Below, piece by piece: positions 25,671 to 36,087 of a stretch of DNA of 64,000 nt. Origin of the DNA: Sphagnum compactum (Eukaryota; Bryophyta; Sphagnopsida; Sphagnales). A program made the translations under genes and the position numbers. Location: positions 13,645,118 through 13,709,117 of the forward strand of contig OZ234503.1 of NCBI GenBank assembly GCA_965153455.1, written 5' to 3'. The notes beneath the pieces are model-generated. The model had not been told where the DNA came from and ran no database searches. It was given only the letters and a program-made list of their open reading frames with translations. The first letter of the stretch is position 1; every line of letters starts with the position of its first letter.

Positions 25671-26707
25671 TATGTCCAGTGTTGGGAGGGTATCCAGTTT
25701 GCAGTGTTAAATCCAGGGGTTCAGCGTCAGGTTCTTGTGAAGGTTTCCTCCTGAGTGTGTTTGTTATCTGTGCGATACAACAACAAATGACAAAGTCAAT
25801 AAAGATACCAAAAAAAACTTGTGCATTCATGGGCAACAATTTCAGTTTGTTGCGGGTGTGACTTTCTTTTCTTGATTGAAGAAGAAGAAGCTCTAGTGAG
25901 CTTTTTTGCTTCTGCCAAAGCATGATGCCATTTGAGTAGTCCCCATATTGAATGAAGATTGCAGTGCACAGAAACTTTCCAAGTATATGCACTTAATTAG
26001 CTGAAATTTTAATAAGCAACTTAGAAATTTTACAACCAATTATCAAAGTTATACAAAAATATGAAATTGTGTCCAAAAAATGTGTTGCATCAAGCTGGTG
26101 GTCTTTTGCAGATCTGCATTTCATACATATTTTAGAGATGTGTGTATACCTAAGGAAAGGTCCCCTTTGAAAGCATCCGGAACCCAGTTCGTAGGACCCA
26201 TTTTACCTATTTGAAATCTTGAGAGCAAACCTCAAAACCCAAGAATATATGGTTTCTGGGCAAATAATGCACCACAAGAAACCATCCAGCCGAGACAAAG
26301 AGCAGCTTCTGGAGAAAACCCCCACCACCCATGTGAAAAACTTGAACAAAACCATTGATCTTCTTCACCCATCTGAAATTAGCTTGTTCAAACCACTCGT
26401 ATGAATCAGAACAAGATTTACTAGAGCGAGACTTCAAAATTGAGCAAATTTTCCAAAGTCTCTGCCACTGATGATATGATAATGTGCATTCAAAGGGCTT
26501 TAAAAAAATCCAAACGTATCCATCCATTGTCACCATTATGGCCCCCCATTAGCAAAGAAGAAATGAAGAAACATTGTGCTAAGAAGAATTAGATTGATGC
26601 AAAAAAATCTCAAGAAAATTATCAAATTACTCAGAACTTGATTAGAGATTTTCTCCTTGGCTACTACACTTTGATGTGATGATCTCTAAACCATCAAATC
26701 AGGGTTC
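25202..26707. other. Intergenic region between convergent genes
   Basis: Holds the 3' ends of the SPX-MFS gene (plus) and the plastid LEA-like gene (minus). A (TG)n microsatellite lies at about 25636-25666. No further gene is supported; frames on both strands at 25534-25992 and 26207-26536 look like shadows. Confidence 0.45.
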
Positions 26708-28432
26708 CTACTTACCACCCCATTCATCATCTCTGCCTATTTCTACAGGATCTGTGTTTGTTGCTCCAGCAGCAGCATCAGACTCTTCTTGCTGAAAATT
26801 GTTTCTGAGTTCTTTCCCTGATGATCCTTCTGCCAATTGCTCATTTCCAACTTCATCTTCATAGCTATGGCTCATCCCCTTTGAAACTGTAGCAGCTGCT
26901 TCTGTGAAAGAAGAAGAAGAAGAAGAAGAAGAATCCTCATCCTCATCCTCCTTACTTTGATCTGCATTTGGGGATTTTTGCTCAGCAGCAGCTACAGCAA
27001 GTTTTGCATCTTCAAACAATTTAGAGTATGTAGCTTGAGCTTCTCCCACTTTTTGTTTGATTTTGTTTTGTATTTCTGTCAAGTTTTGCTCCAGATCACT
27101 TTGCAAGTCGTTAATATTCTCTCGAGTTTCACCCACTTTGTTGTATGCTTCAGCCATGTTTTGTTCTATCTGTTCCTTGGCTACTTCTGTATTCTTGTTC
27201 AAGCTTTGTTGTGTCGCAGTGGTTGTTTTCTGAAGATGGGTGACGAGATCTTCCGTTCGTTTTGCAAGCGCCTCCCATCCCTTTGCTGCAATATCGGCAG
27301 CTTGGGTGCCTGTTTCTCTGGCTTCTTCAGCTGCGAGGTTCAGGACTTTGATCCTTTTGTCAAGTCCTTCTTTCGCATACTCTCCTGCTTCTTTAACCCC
27401 ATCCACTCCTCCCTGCAGATCCTCTACCCTTTGTCTTACCTCTGCTGCTATCTTCTTGCCAGTCTCCTCGATGCTTGGACGTCGTTTTGCTGCACCGCCT
27501 CCTCTCTCTGCGGCTCCGGCTTGGCGGCCTGATCCCGTTTCCAATCCTGCACTAGCACGCTGACTCTCCAGTCTCGCAGCGACTTCGGCAAGCTCCTCAA
27601 TGTTCGCTTGAGTAAGCAGCTTCGAGCTGGAGCCTGCTGAACCTCCAAACTTGTCCACAGTTGCCTCAGCTTCTCGCTCTGCTTCAGCGTCAACTTCCGG
27701 CTGATTGTCGACTGCTGAGTCAGAAGCAACGTCCAGGACGCTTGCCGTGAGCTCCTGGTCTTCAAAGTAGGGGCCAGAACCTTGTTCCTCCTGGGCAACC
27801 TCCGAGGGTTTGTTTCCAAGACTCACAGCTGCAGTATCGGCCTCCGCGGAGCGACCCAATTCCTGCTGCTGCACAGCTATCCCACCAGCTTCTTCTTCCG
27901 CATGATCGTCTTCTTCCCTGACGAGGTCATCATCATCAGCAGTTCTTCCAGCTCGTGACACGTCCAGAAAACTGTCAAGCACCGACTTGTCAACGTAAAC
28001 AGCGGCGTCTGCAAGCAATCGAACTCGATCTGCATCTGAGCTGCTGCTACGAAGAGGAGGAGGAGGAGGAGGAGCTGCTGCAGCATCAGAACCACCAGCT
28101 GTTTCCACCCCCGCATTCTCAGACGCCTGTTGCCTCACTCTCGACTCGCCCTCTCCCTTGAGCGATGCTCTCACAATGCCAAAATTCCTGAGCCTGTTCT
28201 TACCGCTCTGAATTCTCGAATGCTCAATTGAGGTGATCAGATTCTTGCGGAGCTTAAAAACAGAACCCAACATCGACACTCTCGTCGAACCAGAAGCTAA
28301 ATAACCTGATGAATACACAGGAGCTTCGACAAGTGATGATGATCGAACAGCTCCAGGAGTGAAGAGCGAATTCCCATAACTCACCAGCGTCATCCTAGCA
28401 TTGCAACTCACCATCACTGCAGCAGTTGCCAT
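26708..28432 (-). CDS. LEA-like, glutamate/alanine-rich helical protein with probable plastid transit peptide
   Basis: Single long frame of 574 aa from the ATG at 28432. The first ~90 residues are rich in Ser, Ala, Val and Arg and poor in acidic residues, as in plastid transit peptides. A proline run and an acidic linker (DDDDLVREEDDHAEEE) follow. From ~310 to ~510 the protein is a long amphipathic helix without hydrophobic segments, with KKIAAEVRQRVEDL, AKEGLDKRIKVLN, and NKIKQKVGEAQATYSKLFEDAK, the pattern of LEA group 3 or apolipoprotein-like proteins that protect membranes and proteins in drying cells. The family assignment rests on composition, not a signature. Two ACGTGGC motifs lie 369-401 bases upstream of the start. 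The stop codon overlaps a perfect donor (G|GTAAGT at ~26707-26716), so an additional 3' exon replacing the last residues is possible. Confidence 0.75.
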   Translation of the reverse strand: MATAAVMVSCNARMTLVSYGNSLFTPGAVRSSSLVEAPVYSSGYLASGSTRVSMLGSVFKLRKNLITSIEHSRIQSGKNRLRNFGIVRASLKGEGESRVRQQASENAGVETAGGSDAAAAPPPPPPLRSSSSDADRVRLLADAAVYVDKSVLDSFLDVSRAGRTADDDDLVREEDDHAEEEAGGIAVQQQELGRSAEADTAAVSLGNKPSEVAQEEQGSGPYFEDQELTASVLDVASDSAVDNQPEVDAEAEREAEATVDKFGGSAGSSSKLLTQANIEELAEVAARLESQRASAGLETGSGRQAGAAERGGGAAKRRPSIEETGKKIAAEVRQRVEDLQGGVDGVKEAGEYAKEGLDKRIKVLNLAAEEARETGTQAADIAAKGWEALAKRTEDLVTHLQKTTTATQQSLNKNTEVAKEQIEQNMAEAYNKVGETRENINDLQSDLEQNLTEIQNKIKQKVGEAQATYSKLFEDAKLAVAAAEQKSPNADQSKEDEDEDSSSSSSSSFTEAAATVSKGMSHSYEDEVGNEQLAEGSSGKELRNNFQQEESDAAAGATNTDPVEIGRDDEWGGK

Positions 28433-28800
28433 GATCTCGACCTCCGTGCTCGAGCTCCGACCCCGCAACAACTTGCCTGCAGGCAAGCAGCTTCTCTCTC
28501 TCTAACAAGTATCCTGCACGGAAAAACAAAAAACCCAACCCAAAAAAAAAAAAAAAAGTTGGGGGAAATTTTTTCCTGGAAATTGAATTGCAAATTTTTG
28601 TGAGAGTGTTTTTGAAGAATCAGAAAGAAGAAGAAGAAGAAGAAGAAGAAGAAGAATTCTCGGGAGATGGTGATTTTGCCGGCGACGACCGCAAGCGGCA
28701 ACGACGCGTGCAAGCAAGCCGCATGAGCTCCGCGCGCGAAGCCTGTAACTGTCGCCCAAGTGTAAAAAGGGTACAAAACGAGGGATTCAGCACAACGTCG

Positions 28801-28831
28801 ACGTGGCGGTCTAGGAATTTCCTTACGTGGC
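28801..28831 (-). promoter_or_regulatory. Two ABRE-core motifs upstream of the LEA-like gene
   Basis: ACGTGGC occurs at 28801-28807 and 28825-28831, 370-400 bases upstream of the ATG at 28432. ACGTGGC is the core of ABA-responsive elements bound by bZIP (ABF/AREB) factors and is typical of LEA promoters. A telobox-like aaccctaaaccctaaa follows at ~28863. Function is inferred. Confidence 0.5.
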
Positions 28832-28879
28832 AGCAAGGGGGTTATCCTCTAGGCCACAGCCAACCCTAAACCCTAAAAC

Positions 28880-30780
28880 CTTGACCTAATTTTATTTTTT
28901 AATTAAATACATTGATATATATGAGTTGTGAAATTATTTTTATCAGTTTTAATAGTAATTTTTTAAAAAAAGTTTCATCTTAAATCTCACTTTTCTTTTT
29001 TTTTGCAAATTCAATTGCTATTCTTATATTAAATATTCAACAAATATTGTGCATTTATTATTGTCATTACATCTTGGGTTTGAGAGTTTGTGGTCCTCTA
29101 TCAAAAGATTTTTTAAATAACTCATATATATAATTTTATACAAGGCATTAAGGTTTAGGGTTTTAAAGTTTTAGGTGTGGGCATAAAAGGTATACAAGGC
29201 ATTAAGGTTTAGGGTTTTAAAGTTTTAAGGTGTGAGCATAATTTCAATTTTATATTATTAAATTTCTAATCATATAATTCCTATGTGATTATTCGCTCAA
29301 CTTTTATAATTATTTTTTATCAATATTTAAACCACCCATGATTACATGGATCGACATTTAATTTCATTTTCAAAATTTTCAAGGTGCAACACCTAGGGAA
29401 CGAATAATTTTAAAAAAAACATGAAATAACCTATGATGAAGTTATGTTATTTTGAAGCATATGGAATAATGGGTAAATTTTGAAATATTTTCTCAACTTG
29501 TTTGAGTTTAATATAATGACCATATTGACAAGAATGAAAAAAAATAAAAATAAAAATTGAACATTAGGCACATTGCTACATTATCTTTGCAATGTTGAAA
29601 GGAAAGTTATTTTTTAATGACTTGCTAATTTGTTAAACAGAAATTTTGTTAAAATATTAGTTAGAAAATTCAGTAATCATCCATACGAAGATTTAGCCAA
29701 ATCTAGCTATAAACCAAATTATAAAAATTAAAAATTAAATCATCCTTTTGCTACACATTGAAAAACAAGTAAATAAATAAATTTTTTAAAAAAATGATCA
29801 GTTCTAGTCATTGAAAACATCCAAAGTCAATTTTCTTCAAATTTTTTTTCATTTCATTTTAATTTTTAGCAAAAATTTCATCAATAAAAGAAAAAGGATG
29901 CCTTACAACCGAAAGAAATGTAATCACAATTTTATGATAAAAGTAGATTGTGAGAATTCTTCAAAAGGTTGGTAGATGGAAATCATCACTTGATCAATTT
30001 GTAAAAAACATGTAAATATGATGAATGAATGTTTGGTGATTCATATAATTTTTGTAATTTTATCACATGTGAGATGAAATCCCCATGTTTGATGGCTAGC
30101 CCATGGAGATGACAACATCATAATACTAGGGGGAGATTGATTCTTTGATGGAACCCAATGCATACAAGTAACATTAGGTTGTATGATTTTCATTAGGACA
30201 ATGGAGAGGATCAAAAATGAAATGTTGGTAGTTATGTGTTTCCTAACTCTAGTAAGATGCAAAAACTTTGGCATACTTGGAATGCTCAATTACAACAAGA
30301 TGTTTGAATTTGACGCAAGTTCAAAAATCATACATTCAAAATTCTTGTCAATTCGAAGTTCACTACTCCTTGAAGTTGAAAGCAGTAAATGAATGATGGG
30401 TTTGGGATGTTTGTCATGACACAAACTAAAAATTGTGAATGAATCCAAACCAAACCATCATTGAATTTTCAACTCATGTCATGATTTTGCACATAATTGT
30501 GAACAACAAAACAACTTTTACTTAGTTTGGGAATGAATTTGGTAAAGTGTACTAGCACCACTTGTGATGCTAGCTAGCTAGGATTTCCTTCCCATTGTCT
30601 GTCTGAGATTTGAACATCATTGCAGAGGTTCAAGAATCTCTGGATCTAGCTCAAGAAGAAGAATAATATGTGGGTGGCTCCTTAGCTCTTGTGAAGAGAT
30701 CAATCAGTTGGTTCTTGTTCTGGTGTTCAACTAGTAATTTTTTTGGCTTTAAATGAGCGAGTCCAATTGATGTGGTTTTG
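28880..30780. other. AT-rich spacer with a 54-bp tandem duplication and a repeat copy
   Basis: No gene recognised. At 29139-29240 a ~48-base segment, tacaaggcattaaggttt followed by agggttttaaag, occurs twice with a period of 54 bases; each copy holds a telobox (tttaggg). Copy C of the TAGCCA family lies at 29665-29760. Confidence 0.5.
29665..29760 (-). repeat. TAGCCA palindrome repeat family, copy C (inverted)
   Basis: Reverse complement of copy B (16476-16620): reading on the minus strand it has tgtgtagcaaaaggatgatt, then tggtttatagctagatttgg and ctaaatcttc. Copies A and B are on the plus strand. Confidence 0.55.
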
Positions 30781-30956
30781 ATCAATCTTGTCATCTGTTG
30801 GTGATCAGATTCCTACAGTCAATCTTCAAGTCAGATGCGTCAATCTGGCCCCTAGATATGTGCATCAGAGGAGAGTTGGTGATGATCTTCAAGGTGGTCA
30901 GCAGGTGATGGGAGCACCTTTCATTATCCATCTTTGGATTGCTCTTGAAGAGAACA

Positions 30957-31014
<58 letters not shown>

Positions 31015-33042
31015 AACATCATGAAGGGGATGCTGCTTTTGTTACAGGTTTTTCAGGACAACACTTCAGATATGTGAAGCATATAGAAGCAGGCATGCCC
31101 ACTTTTTCTCTTTAACTTTGTTGGGCGCCTGCTGCATGGAATATTTGAGGCTGCCAGTGATGGTACTCTCAACATAAATCCAAATGCATGGCAGTCAGAC
31201 AAAACGGCAAGAACCCAGTTTCCTGCACAGGTAATTGATCTTCTCCATATGCACTTCCTCCTCATGTGGTTTTGACTGCTTCATCTGGGTATCACCAGGT
31301 AGAACTTTTAGCACATGATCTGGGATTTATTGAATCAGAGCGAGTGACTGCATCTGTGCAAGAACAATCTCTCAGCTCTTTTCTTCTGTCTGCAGGTAAA
31401 ATTTCTTATTTGACAGAAATGTAGCCCTCTTGTGGAGGCAGTCTTCAAGGTGGTGATTAGTGACAGAGGCATTGTTACAGCAGAAGAGGAATTGGATAAA
31501 AATCAGCAGTCAAGTCCTGAGAATGAGATGGCCTCTAACAATGGCTTTGACAAACATTCACATAAATACAATGAATGGGATTTGGATATAACAGGTTCTA
31601 AAGCTAGTGCTGCAATAAAAGATCCGGTTTGTATCCAACTGTAGAGATGGAGGATAAAGTACAGGAACTCGACCAGGCTGTCCATGGAGCTGGTATCAGG
31701 ACTCAGGCCCATTTTTTGGCATCGAAGAAGGGTGAGCAAGTCTCTGGTCACTCAGCTGGAAAAATCCCAAACGAAGACACAGACAAAGCTGCACTTCATC
31801 TCAATGTATTGGAGAAACTGCAACGTCTGGATCCATCACGAGCTGATCATGTTCAGGATTCCAACAATATTGCTGTAAAAAAGTTTCAGGTTCTTGATGG
31901 GTCTCAAGGGAATACTACCCTTCAGCCTTTGCAAACAGAACTATCAGAAGCTGGAAATTATGGAGATGCTCAAGCAAAAAATGTTCTCTCTGATTTCTCT
32001 AATTTTAGGAATGGGGTTGCTGCTGTTGCTGTCACACCTATAAAGATGGTTGCCAACTGGGAGAGGCAGGCAAGAGATATGACATTAAAGGAGCAAGAAC
32101 TTCTGAAAGAAGACCATGAAAAAATTTGGGCTACCATTAGTGCTGTGGACACAAACGTGGCTACTGCTTTGAAAAGGAATTTGGAGGTTTCAGCTGCAGC
32201 AATTGCACAGGTTCAAAGATACTTTCTATTCTGGTGCTTGCGTTGGTCCTTAACTATGGTTTTGCTGCTGATATGCTTTGTATGCCAAGAAATAAAAACC
32301 ATTTAATGAACATTTTATTATGTTGCCAGTAAATTGGATGCCTGGTATCCATTCAACCTCCCTCGTCTTCTGAGGATATGGGATGAGGTCAAGGGTTTAG
32401 GGTTGATGAGTAGTCTCAAGGATGCTGGATGTTCGGCTGGGGTTTTTTTTCTAATTGAAGATGCGGCAAGATGGTATGAATGTGCATCAACTGATGGCTG
32501 AGGTACAGACAATGATAGAGCAGCACCTTGACCAGCAAAAAATATTTGAGAAGATGGTGATTGCCAATGGAGTTTTAGAGAGCACTCAGGTAAACCCTTT
32601 CAGAGCACCACTCTGACTGAATGTCTGGTTTTTTTTTTTCATTTCCATAAGAAGGTTTGATGGGGGCTCTCTGGTGCAGATCAGCATGGCTACAGAAATT
32701 GCAGCCTTGAAATTGGAAATTTCATAACCTCCGGAATGAAAGAGGATCATCTCAAACAACAGCAGAAGATGGAACCTTGGAGACATCAGCTGTGGTGGTA
32801 TCCTCTTCAACATATCTGTCTGGTGGGTTGGTGCCACCAGCCACTTTTGCCCAGCGTGATTTACATTCTGGGTGGATTGGCTGATACCTGGCTTGAATCC
32901 GTGATAGTTTATTCACCAGCAATGAATCAGATGAGAAGTGCAGCTCCCATGCTGGCCCCCCGCTCATATGCAGCTGCAAGCCTACTGGATGGTAACATTT
33001 ACTTATATGGAGGAGGAGATGGATCGTCTTGGTCTGATAGTG
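30780..33042 (+). pseudogene. DCD-domain / Kelch-repeat gene, frameshifted and truncated
   Basis: The exon at 31048-31230 encodes part of a DCD (development and cell death) domain: QHFRYVKHIEAGMP, then LFLFNFVGRLLHGIFEAASDG in the next frame, ending NPNAWQ...FPAQ. One extra C near 31098 breaks the frame. A glutamine/glutamate-rich coiled-coil part follows (about 31629-32210 and 32461-32589, ending in a GT donor). The exon from 32680 has an extra T near 32722 (KLEI|HNLRNERG) and a 2-base loss near 32860, where IYILGGLADTWLES begins in another frame. Kelch motifs YILGG and NIYLYGGGDGS follow up to a donor at 33042. DCD-coiled coil-Kelch is a known plant architecture of stress-related proteins. 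Further Kelch blades and the first part of the DCD domain are missing. Three indels and truncation indicate a pseudogene, although local assembly errors are an alternative. A (GA)n tract at 30963-31012 lies near the 5' end. Confidence 0.75.
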
Positions 33043-33462
33043 GTATGTTTACTTGTTGCACAAATCCTGACTGTGCTGCTCATGTGGGTACCTGGGATTA
33101 TGCATCTTTTTGAGCATGATGGTACTTTCCCTGTTAACAAATCGCTAAACAATGATGGCATTTTCACTGTTACCCTAGACCCTAAACCTGGGCATTGGCA
33201 GAATTTATGAGCTATTAGAAAACAGACAATTAGAAAACAATGTTGAAAGTGGAGAAAAAAATACAAAGAACACATAATATAAAACAGTAACAGCACATAA
33301 TTTTTAGTGAGAACTTAGTGCACTAAACATGCATGTTTCCAAGACTTCCAAGACATTGCAAAATCTGCACTTGGGTGACTACAATTTGTGGATTTTAAGT
33401 CAATTGATCAAAGCCTGCAAACACAAAAATCTGAAAGTGTGGCATTGATGATATCAGCTTAC

Positions 33463-35126
33463 TTAGGTGGTTGTTTTGTGTTGTTGCACAGGTGTATCAA
33501 GACTTCCATCTTTTGCAGGTTGCTGATCAGTTGCAGCAGCCGGAGCTAGTGTTTCCTTAACTGCATTTGCTACAGCTGTTACAGCATCTACAATGCTGCT
33601 GCTCACAGGTTTTGTTGATTGAGATCCAGCAGCTTCATGGCTAGCAGGATCTGTAATAGTTGATTGATCTCCCCCTGTGGTGGACTTCCCCACCAAAGCT
33701 TCCTTCACAGACACTGCTGTTTGTGAGATCACAGCAGTGACAGATTGCAGAAGGCTGCTGGATTGTGGCTCTTGTGCATTTGCTTGATTTGTCTGGCTTG
33801 TTTTGCTTGCAGTCGGTTGTTGTGGTGCAGTAGTGGTAGCTTGTTGCAATCTCTGTGTGGCAACAGCAGTCCCTTGCCGCAATGCATCTTGCACTGTATC
33901 TATTCCTTGTTGCAATGCTCCCTTCCCCTCCTGTACATGCCCCTGTGCATCATGGCTGCGTTGCTCAGCTTCTTGTCTTGCAACACCCCTCAGATCATGA
34001 ACACCACTCCGAACTTGGTCGTGTGCTAATCCCAGCTGCTGTGCAACTTGATTCCCTGTGTTCTGTGCAGTCTGGTAAGCTTTTCCTAACTGCTGAAGGG
34101 CAGAGTTGTATTGCTCCTGAGAAGCTGGAGATAGCTCTTGCTTTGTTGCCTCATGCCTGCATTCCCACACAATCATCCCTCTCCATCAGTGAGGATTTTC
34201 AAGAGAATCCCATTTTTAGGGTTACATTGGAAACCACATCTTTCCAAACAAATAATTCATACAGATGGAGCACAGATCAGTCAAGATAATAAGGGTCTCT
34301 TTCCATTAGGCTACTGTGATCACAGTTACACACAGTATGCTGTGATCACAGTATCCTAATGGAAAGCCACTGACGTGGGGCCTTGTTTCTTGCCGCCGGG
34401 ATAGTTTCTCTCCATTGGAGAGTTGCAAGTGCATTGAAAATATATAATTAATCATGTTAGGAACTGTGGGAACACATGTTTTCATGAAAAAGGGACAGAT
34501 GCCATTTTTAGGTGAATCATACTTGGACTACAGCTCTCACAGCTCCTGCAATTGGTCAATGCAGGAAAGGTAGAGCTGTGAGATGAGAACAGCTAGCTGA
34601 AAAAACATAATGGAAAGCTGCTGTGATCCCAGAATCTGAGATCAGAGCCGATTAATGAAAAGATGTCCCACTCATGAAGCAAAGACCAAGATTGGTTGTA
34701 GTGGTACCTACTTGTTCTCTACAGCAGTTTGAGCCTTGTTCAAACTCTGATTAGCACTGTCTGCAACTGATTCCAATTTCCCTTGTGCTGCTACCTTCAA
34801 TTGACCTAGCTTCTCTTCCAAAGGCTGCACAATCAAAACCACAAGGTCACTGTCAGATAACAAAATCTGTGTGCTAAAGAAAGACCAAAGTGCTTTCAAA
34901 CCTTTGAATCAGTCTGTACAGAAAGAACAACACTTGTGCAAGGCAAACAAAACCTGTATTGAAGATGTGACACAAAAAGCAAACCCTGTTTCATCAAAAT
35001 CCTGGTTGAAACCAAAAAAAAATTCTGGAGAAAATTATGCATCACCTGCACTGGTTCTGGAGCTTGATGATATGGCTGTTGCTGCTGGACACCTCCAAAG
35101 CGAATATTATTATTATTGTTTGCCAT
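33463..35126 (-). CDS. LEA-like hydrophilic protein, 3 exons
   Basis: Exons on the minus strand are 35126-35046, 34824-34712 and 34156-33463. The junctions are GT-AG with matching phases and the 888 bases give 295 aa. The start is the first ATG (MANNNNNIRFGGVQQQQ). The protein has no hydrophobic segment and is rich in Gln, Ala, Thr and Ser. Residues ~28-150 form an amphipathic helix pattern (EEKLGQLKVAAQGKLESVAD, ATKQELSPASQEQYNSALQQ, GKGALQQGIDTVQDALRQG); a Gln/Thr/Ser-rich linker follows, then VTAVISQTAVSVKEALVG and VDAVTAVANAVKETLAP, two similar short helices. This resembles LEA group 3/4 proteins in composition, but no defining signature is seen. It is transcribed divergently from the LEA gene at 36088 across a 961-bp intergenic region with ABRE boxes. 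Intron 2 carries a foldback element at ~34302-34366. Confidence 0.72.
34302..34366. repeat. Foldback element in intron 2 of the LEA-like gene
   Basis: CTTTCCATTAGG and TACTGTGATCACAG on the left are mirrored by CTGTGATCACAGTA and CCTAATGGAAAG on the right, giving an almost perfect stem of ~27 bp with a ~10-base loop. A diverged inverted copy of the same end lies at ~34603-34673 (gctgtgatcccag, ccgattaatgaaaagatgtccc on the same strand), so the whole 34291-34673 interval may be a nested non-autonomous DNA element. Confidence 0.6.
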
Positions 35127-36087
35127 TTGCTTGCTTCTCAATAATGTAGCTCCAAATCCCTCCTCCTAGGCTTTGCTTGAGAATGGCTGCGCAGAGCTTC
35201 TTATTCTTCTTCTTCAACAGATCAATCAAACACCAGATCCTCCGCAACTCTGAAATTGGTGGATACCAAAGCGATTCCACCTCTGGAAATGATTACCAAA
35301 GCGATCTAACTGATATACTAACTACTAACAAGCAAATCTCAGCTGCTCCGTAAACTCGTGCACAGAATCGATGATACAAAACTGGATCTGCACTTGTTCA
35401 GTCTTTCGATTCTGCTTGTACTTCAGTTGCCAAACGCTTGATAAACTCTCGAAACCCTGAACCGGCGCCTGAAGGTCGACCAGTCACAAAGTGACACGTA
35501 TTGTTTGGATGACTTGGAACTTCCAAGCTGTAGTCCCGTTCTTCGCAAACCCTAATCCGTATTGACGCGTGTCGTCATTCAATTGGATACAGTGAGTGTT
35601 TCAACACGTGGCGTTGATTATGTGGTTGTCGTAGAGAGACGACACGTGGCGGTATGCAACAGGGGTTCGAGGAAACGAGTGTGGAACGCGATCCCCCGCA
35701 CGCCAAACTACGCCACGCGTTCCTATCTTACGTCGTGGAACGCCATCTCCCCCTACGCTAAACTACGCCACGCGTTGCTCGAAGGACCCGTGTAGCTAGC
35801 GACAACAACGCGCGCAGATCTTCAATTTCTTGTAATTATCTTGCATAAACGATCTGACAGACATGGAACGATTTATTTAACCAGTCCGTGGTGCGATCCG
35901 CTCCATTTCGCCAAAAGAATTTTTTTTTTAATTGAGCAATTTTTCTTTGCGGATTTGTCTCTAGTATTCTGTGTTTTTTCCGGTTTCGCTACCGTGTATT
36001 GGTGCACTGTTTTCTTCCAATTGTGTGGGGGAGATCACAACAGTCTTTCAACTGTTCAGTACCCTACAGATACGCCTCATTTCGAGA
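35127..36087. promoter_or_regulatory. Shared divergent promoter of two LEA genes with ABRE/G-boxes
   Basis: This region separates the start codons at 35126 (minus) and 36088 (plus). Two copies of ACACGTGGC, the classical ABRE containing a palindromic G-box CACGTG, lie at 35604-35612 and 35642-35650, about 480-520 bases from either ATG. Further ACGT or CGCGT cores are at ~35493 (acacgta) and ~35555 (acgcgtg), plus the CCACGCGT pair in a tandem repeat at 35681-35775. G/C content is much higher than in the neighbouring spacers. The arrangement suggests joint ABA or dehydration control of both genes; this is inference. Confidence 0.6.
35681..35776 (+). repeat. 54-bp tandem duplication with CGCG-box motifs
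   Basis: gtggaacgc..atc...cccc followed by acgc.aaactacgccacgcgtt starts at 35681 and again at 35735. Each copy ends in CCACGCGT, matching CGCG-box or ABRE coupling-element cores. It lies in the shared LEA promoter. Confidence 0.7.

Noticed and set aside
28502-28836. Minus-strand frames with phenylalanine or leucine runs
   Set aside because: Produced by poly-A and GAA repeats in the 5' region of the LEA-like gene.
28862-28880. Possible telomere-derived repeat (ccctaaaccctaaa)
   Set aside because: Only two units, which is a promoter-type telobox rather than an interstitial telomere.
30963-31012. (GA)n tract read as an Arg/Glu repeat protein
   Set aside because: Simple microsatellite; the Arg/Glu reading is a consequence of the dinucleotide.
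34138-34359. Plus-strand frame across the LEA-like intron
   Set aside because: Spans intron 2 of the minus-strand gene and its foldback; no protein similarity.
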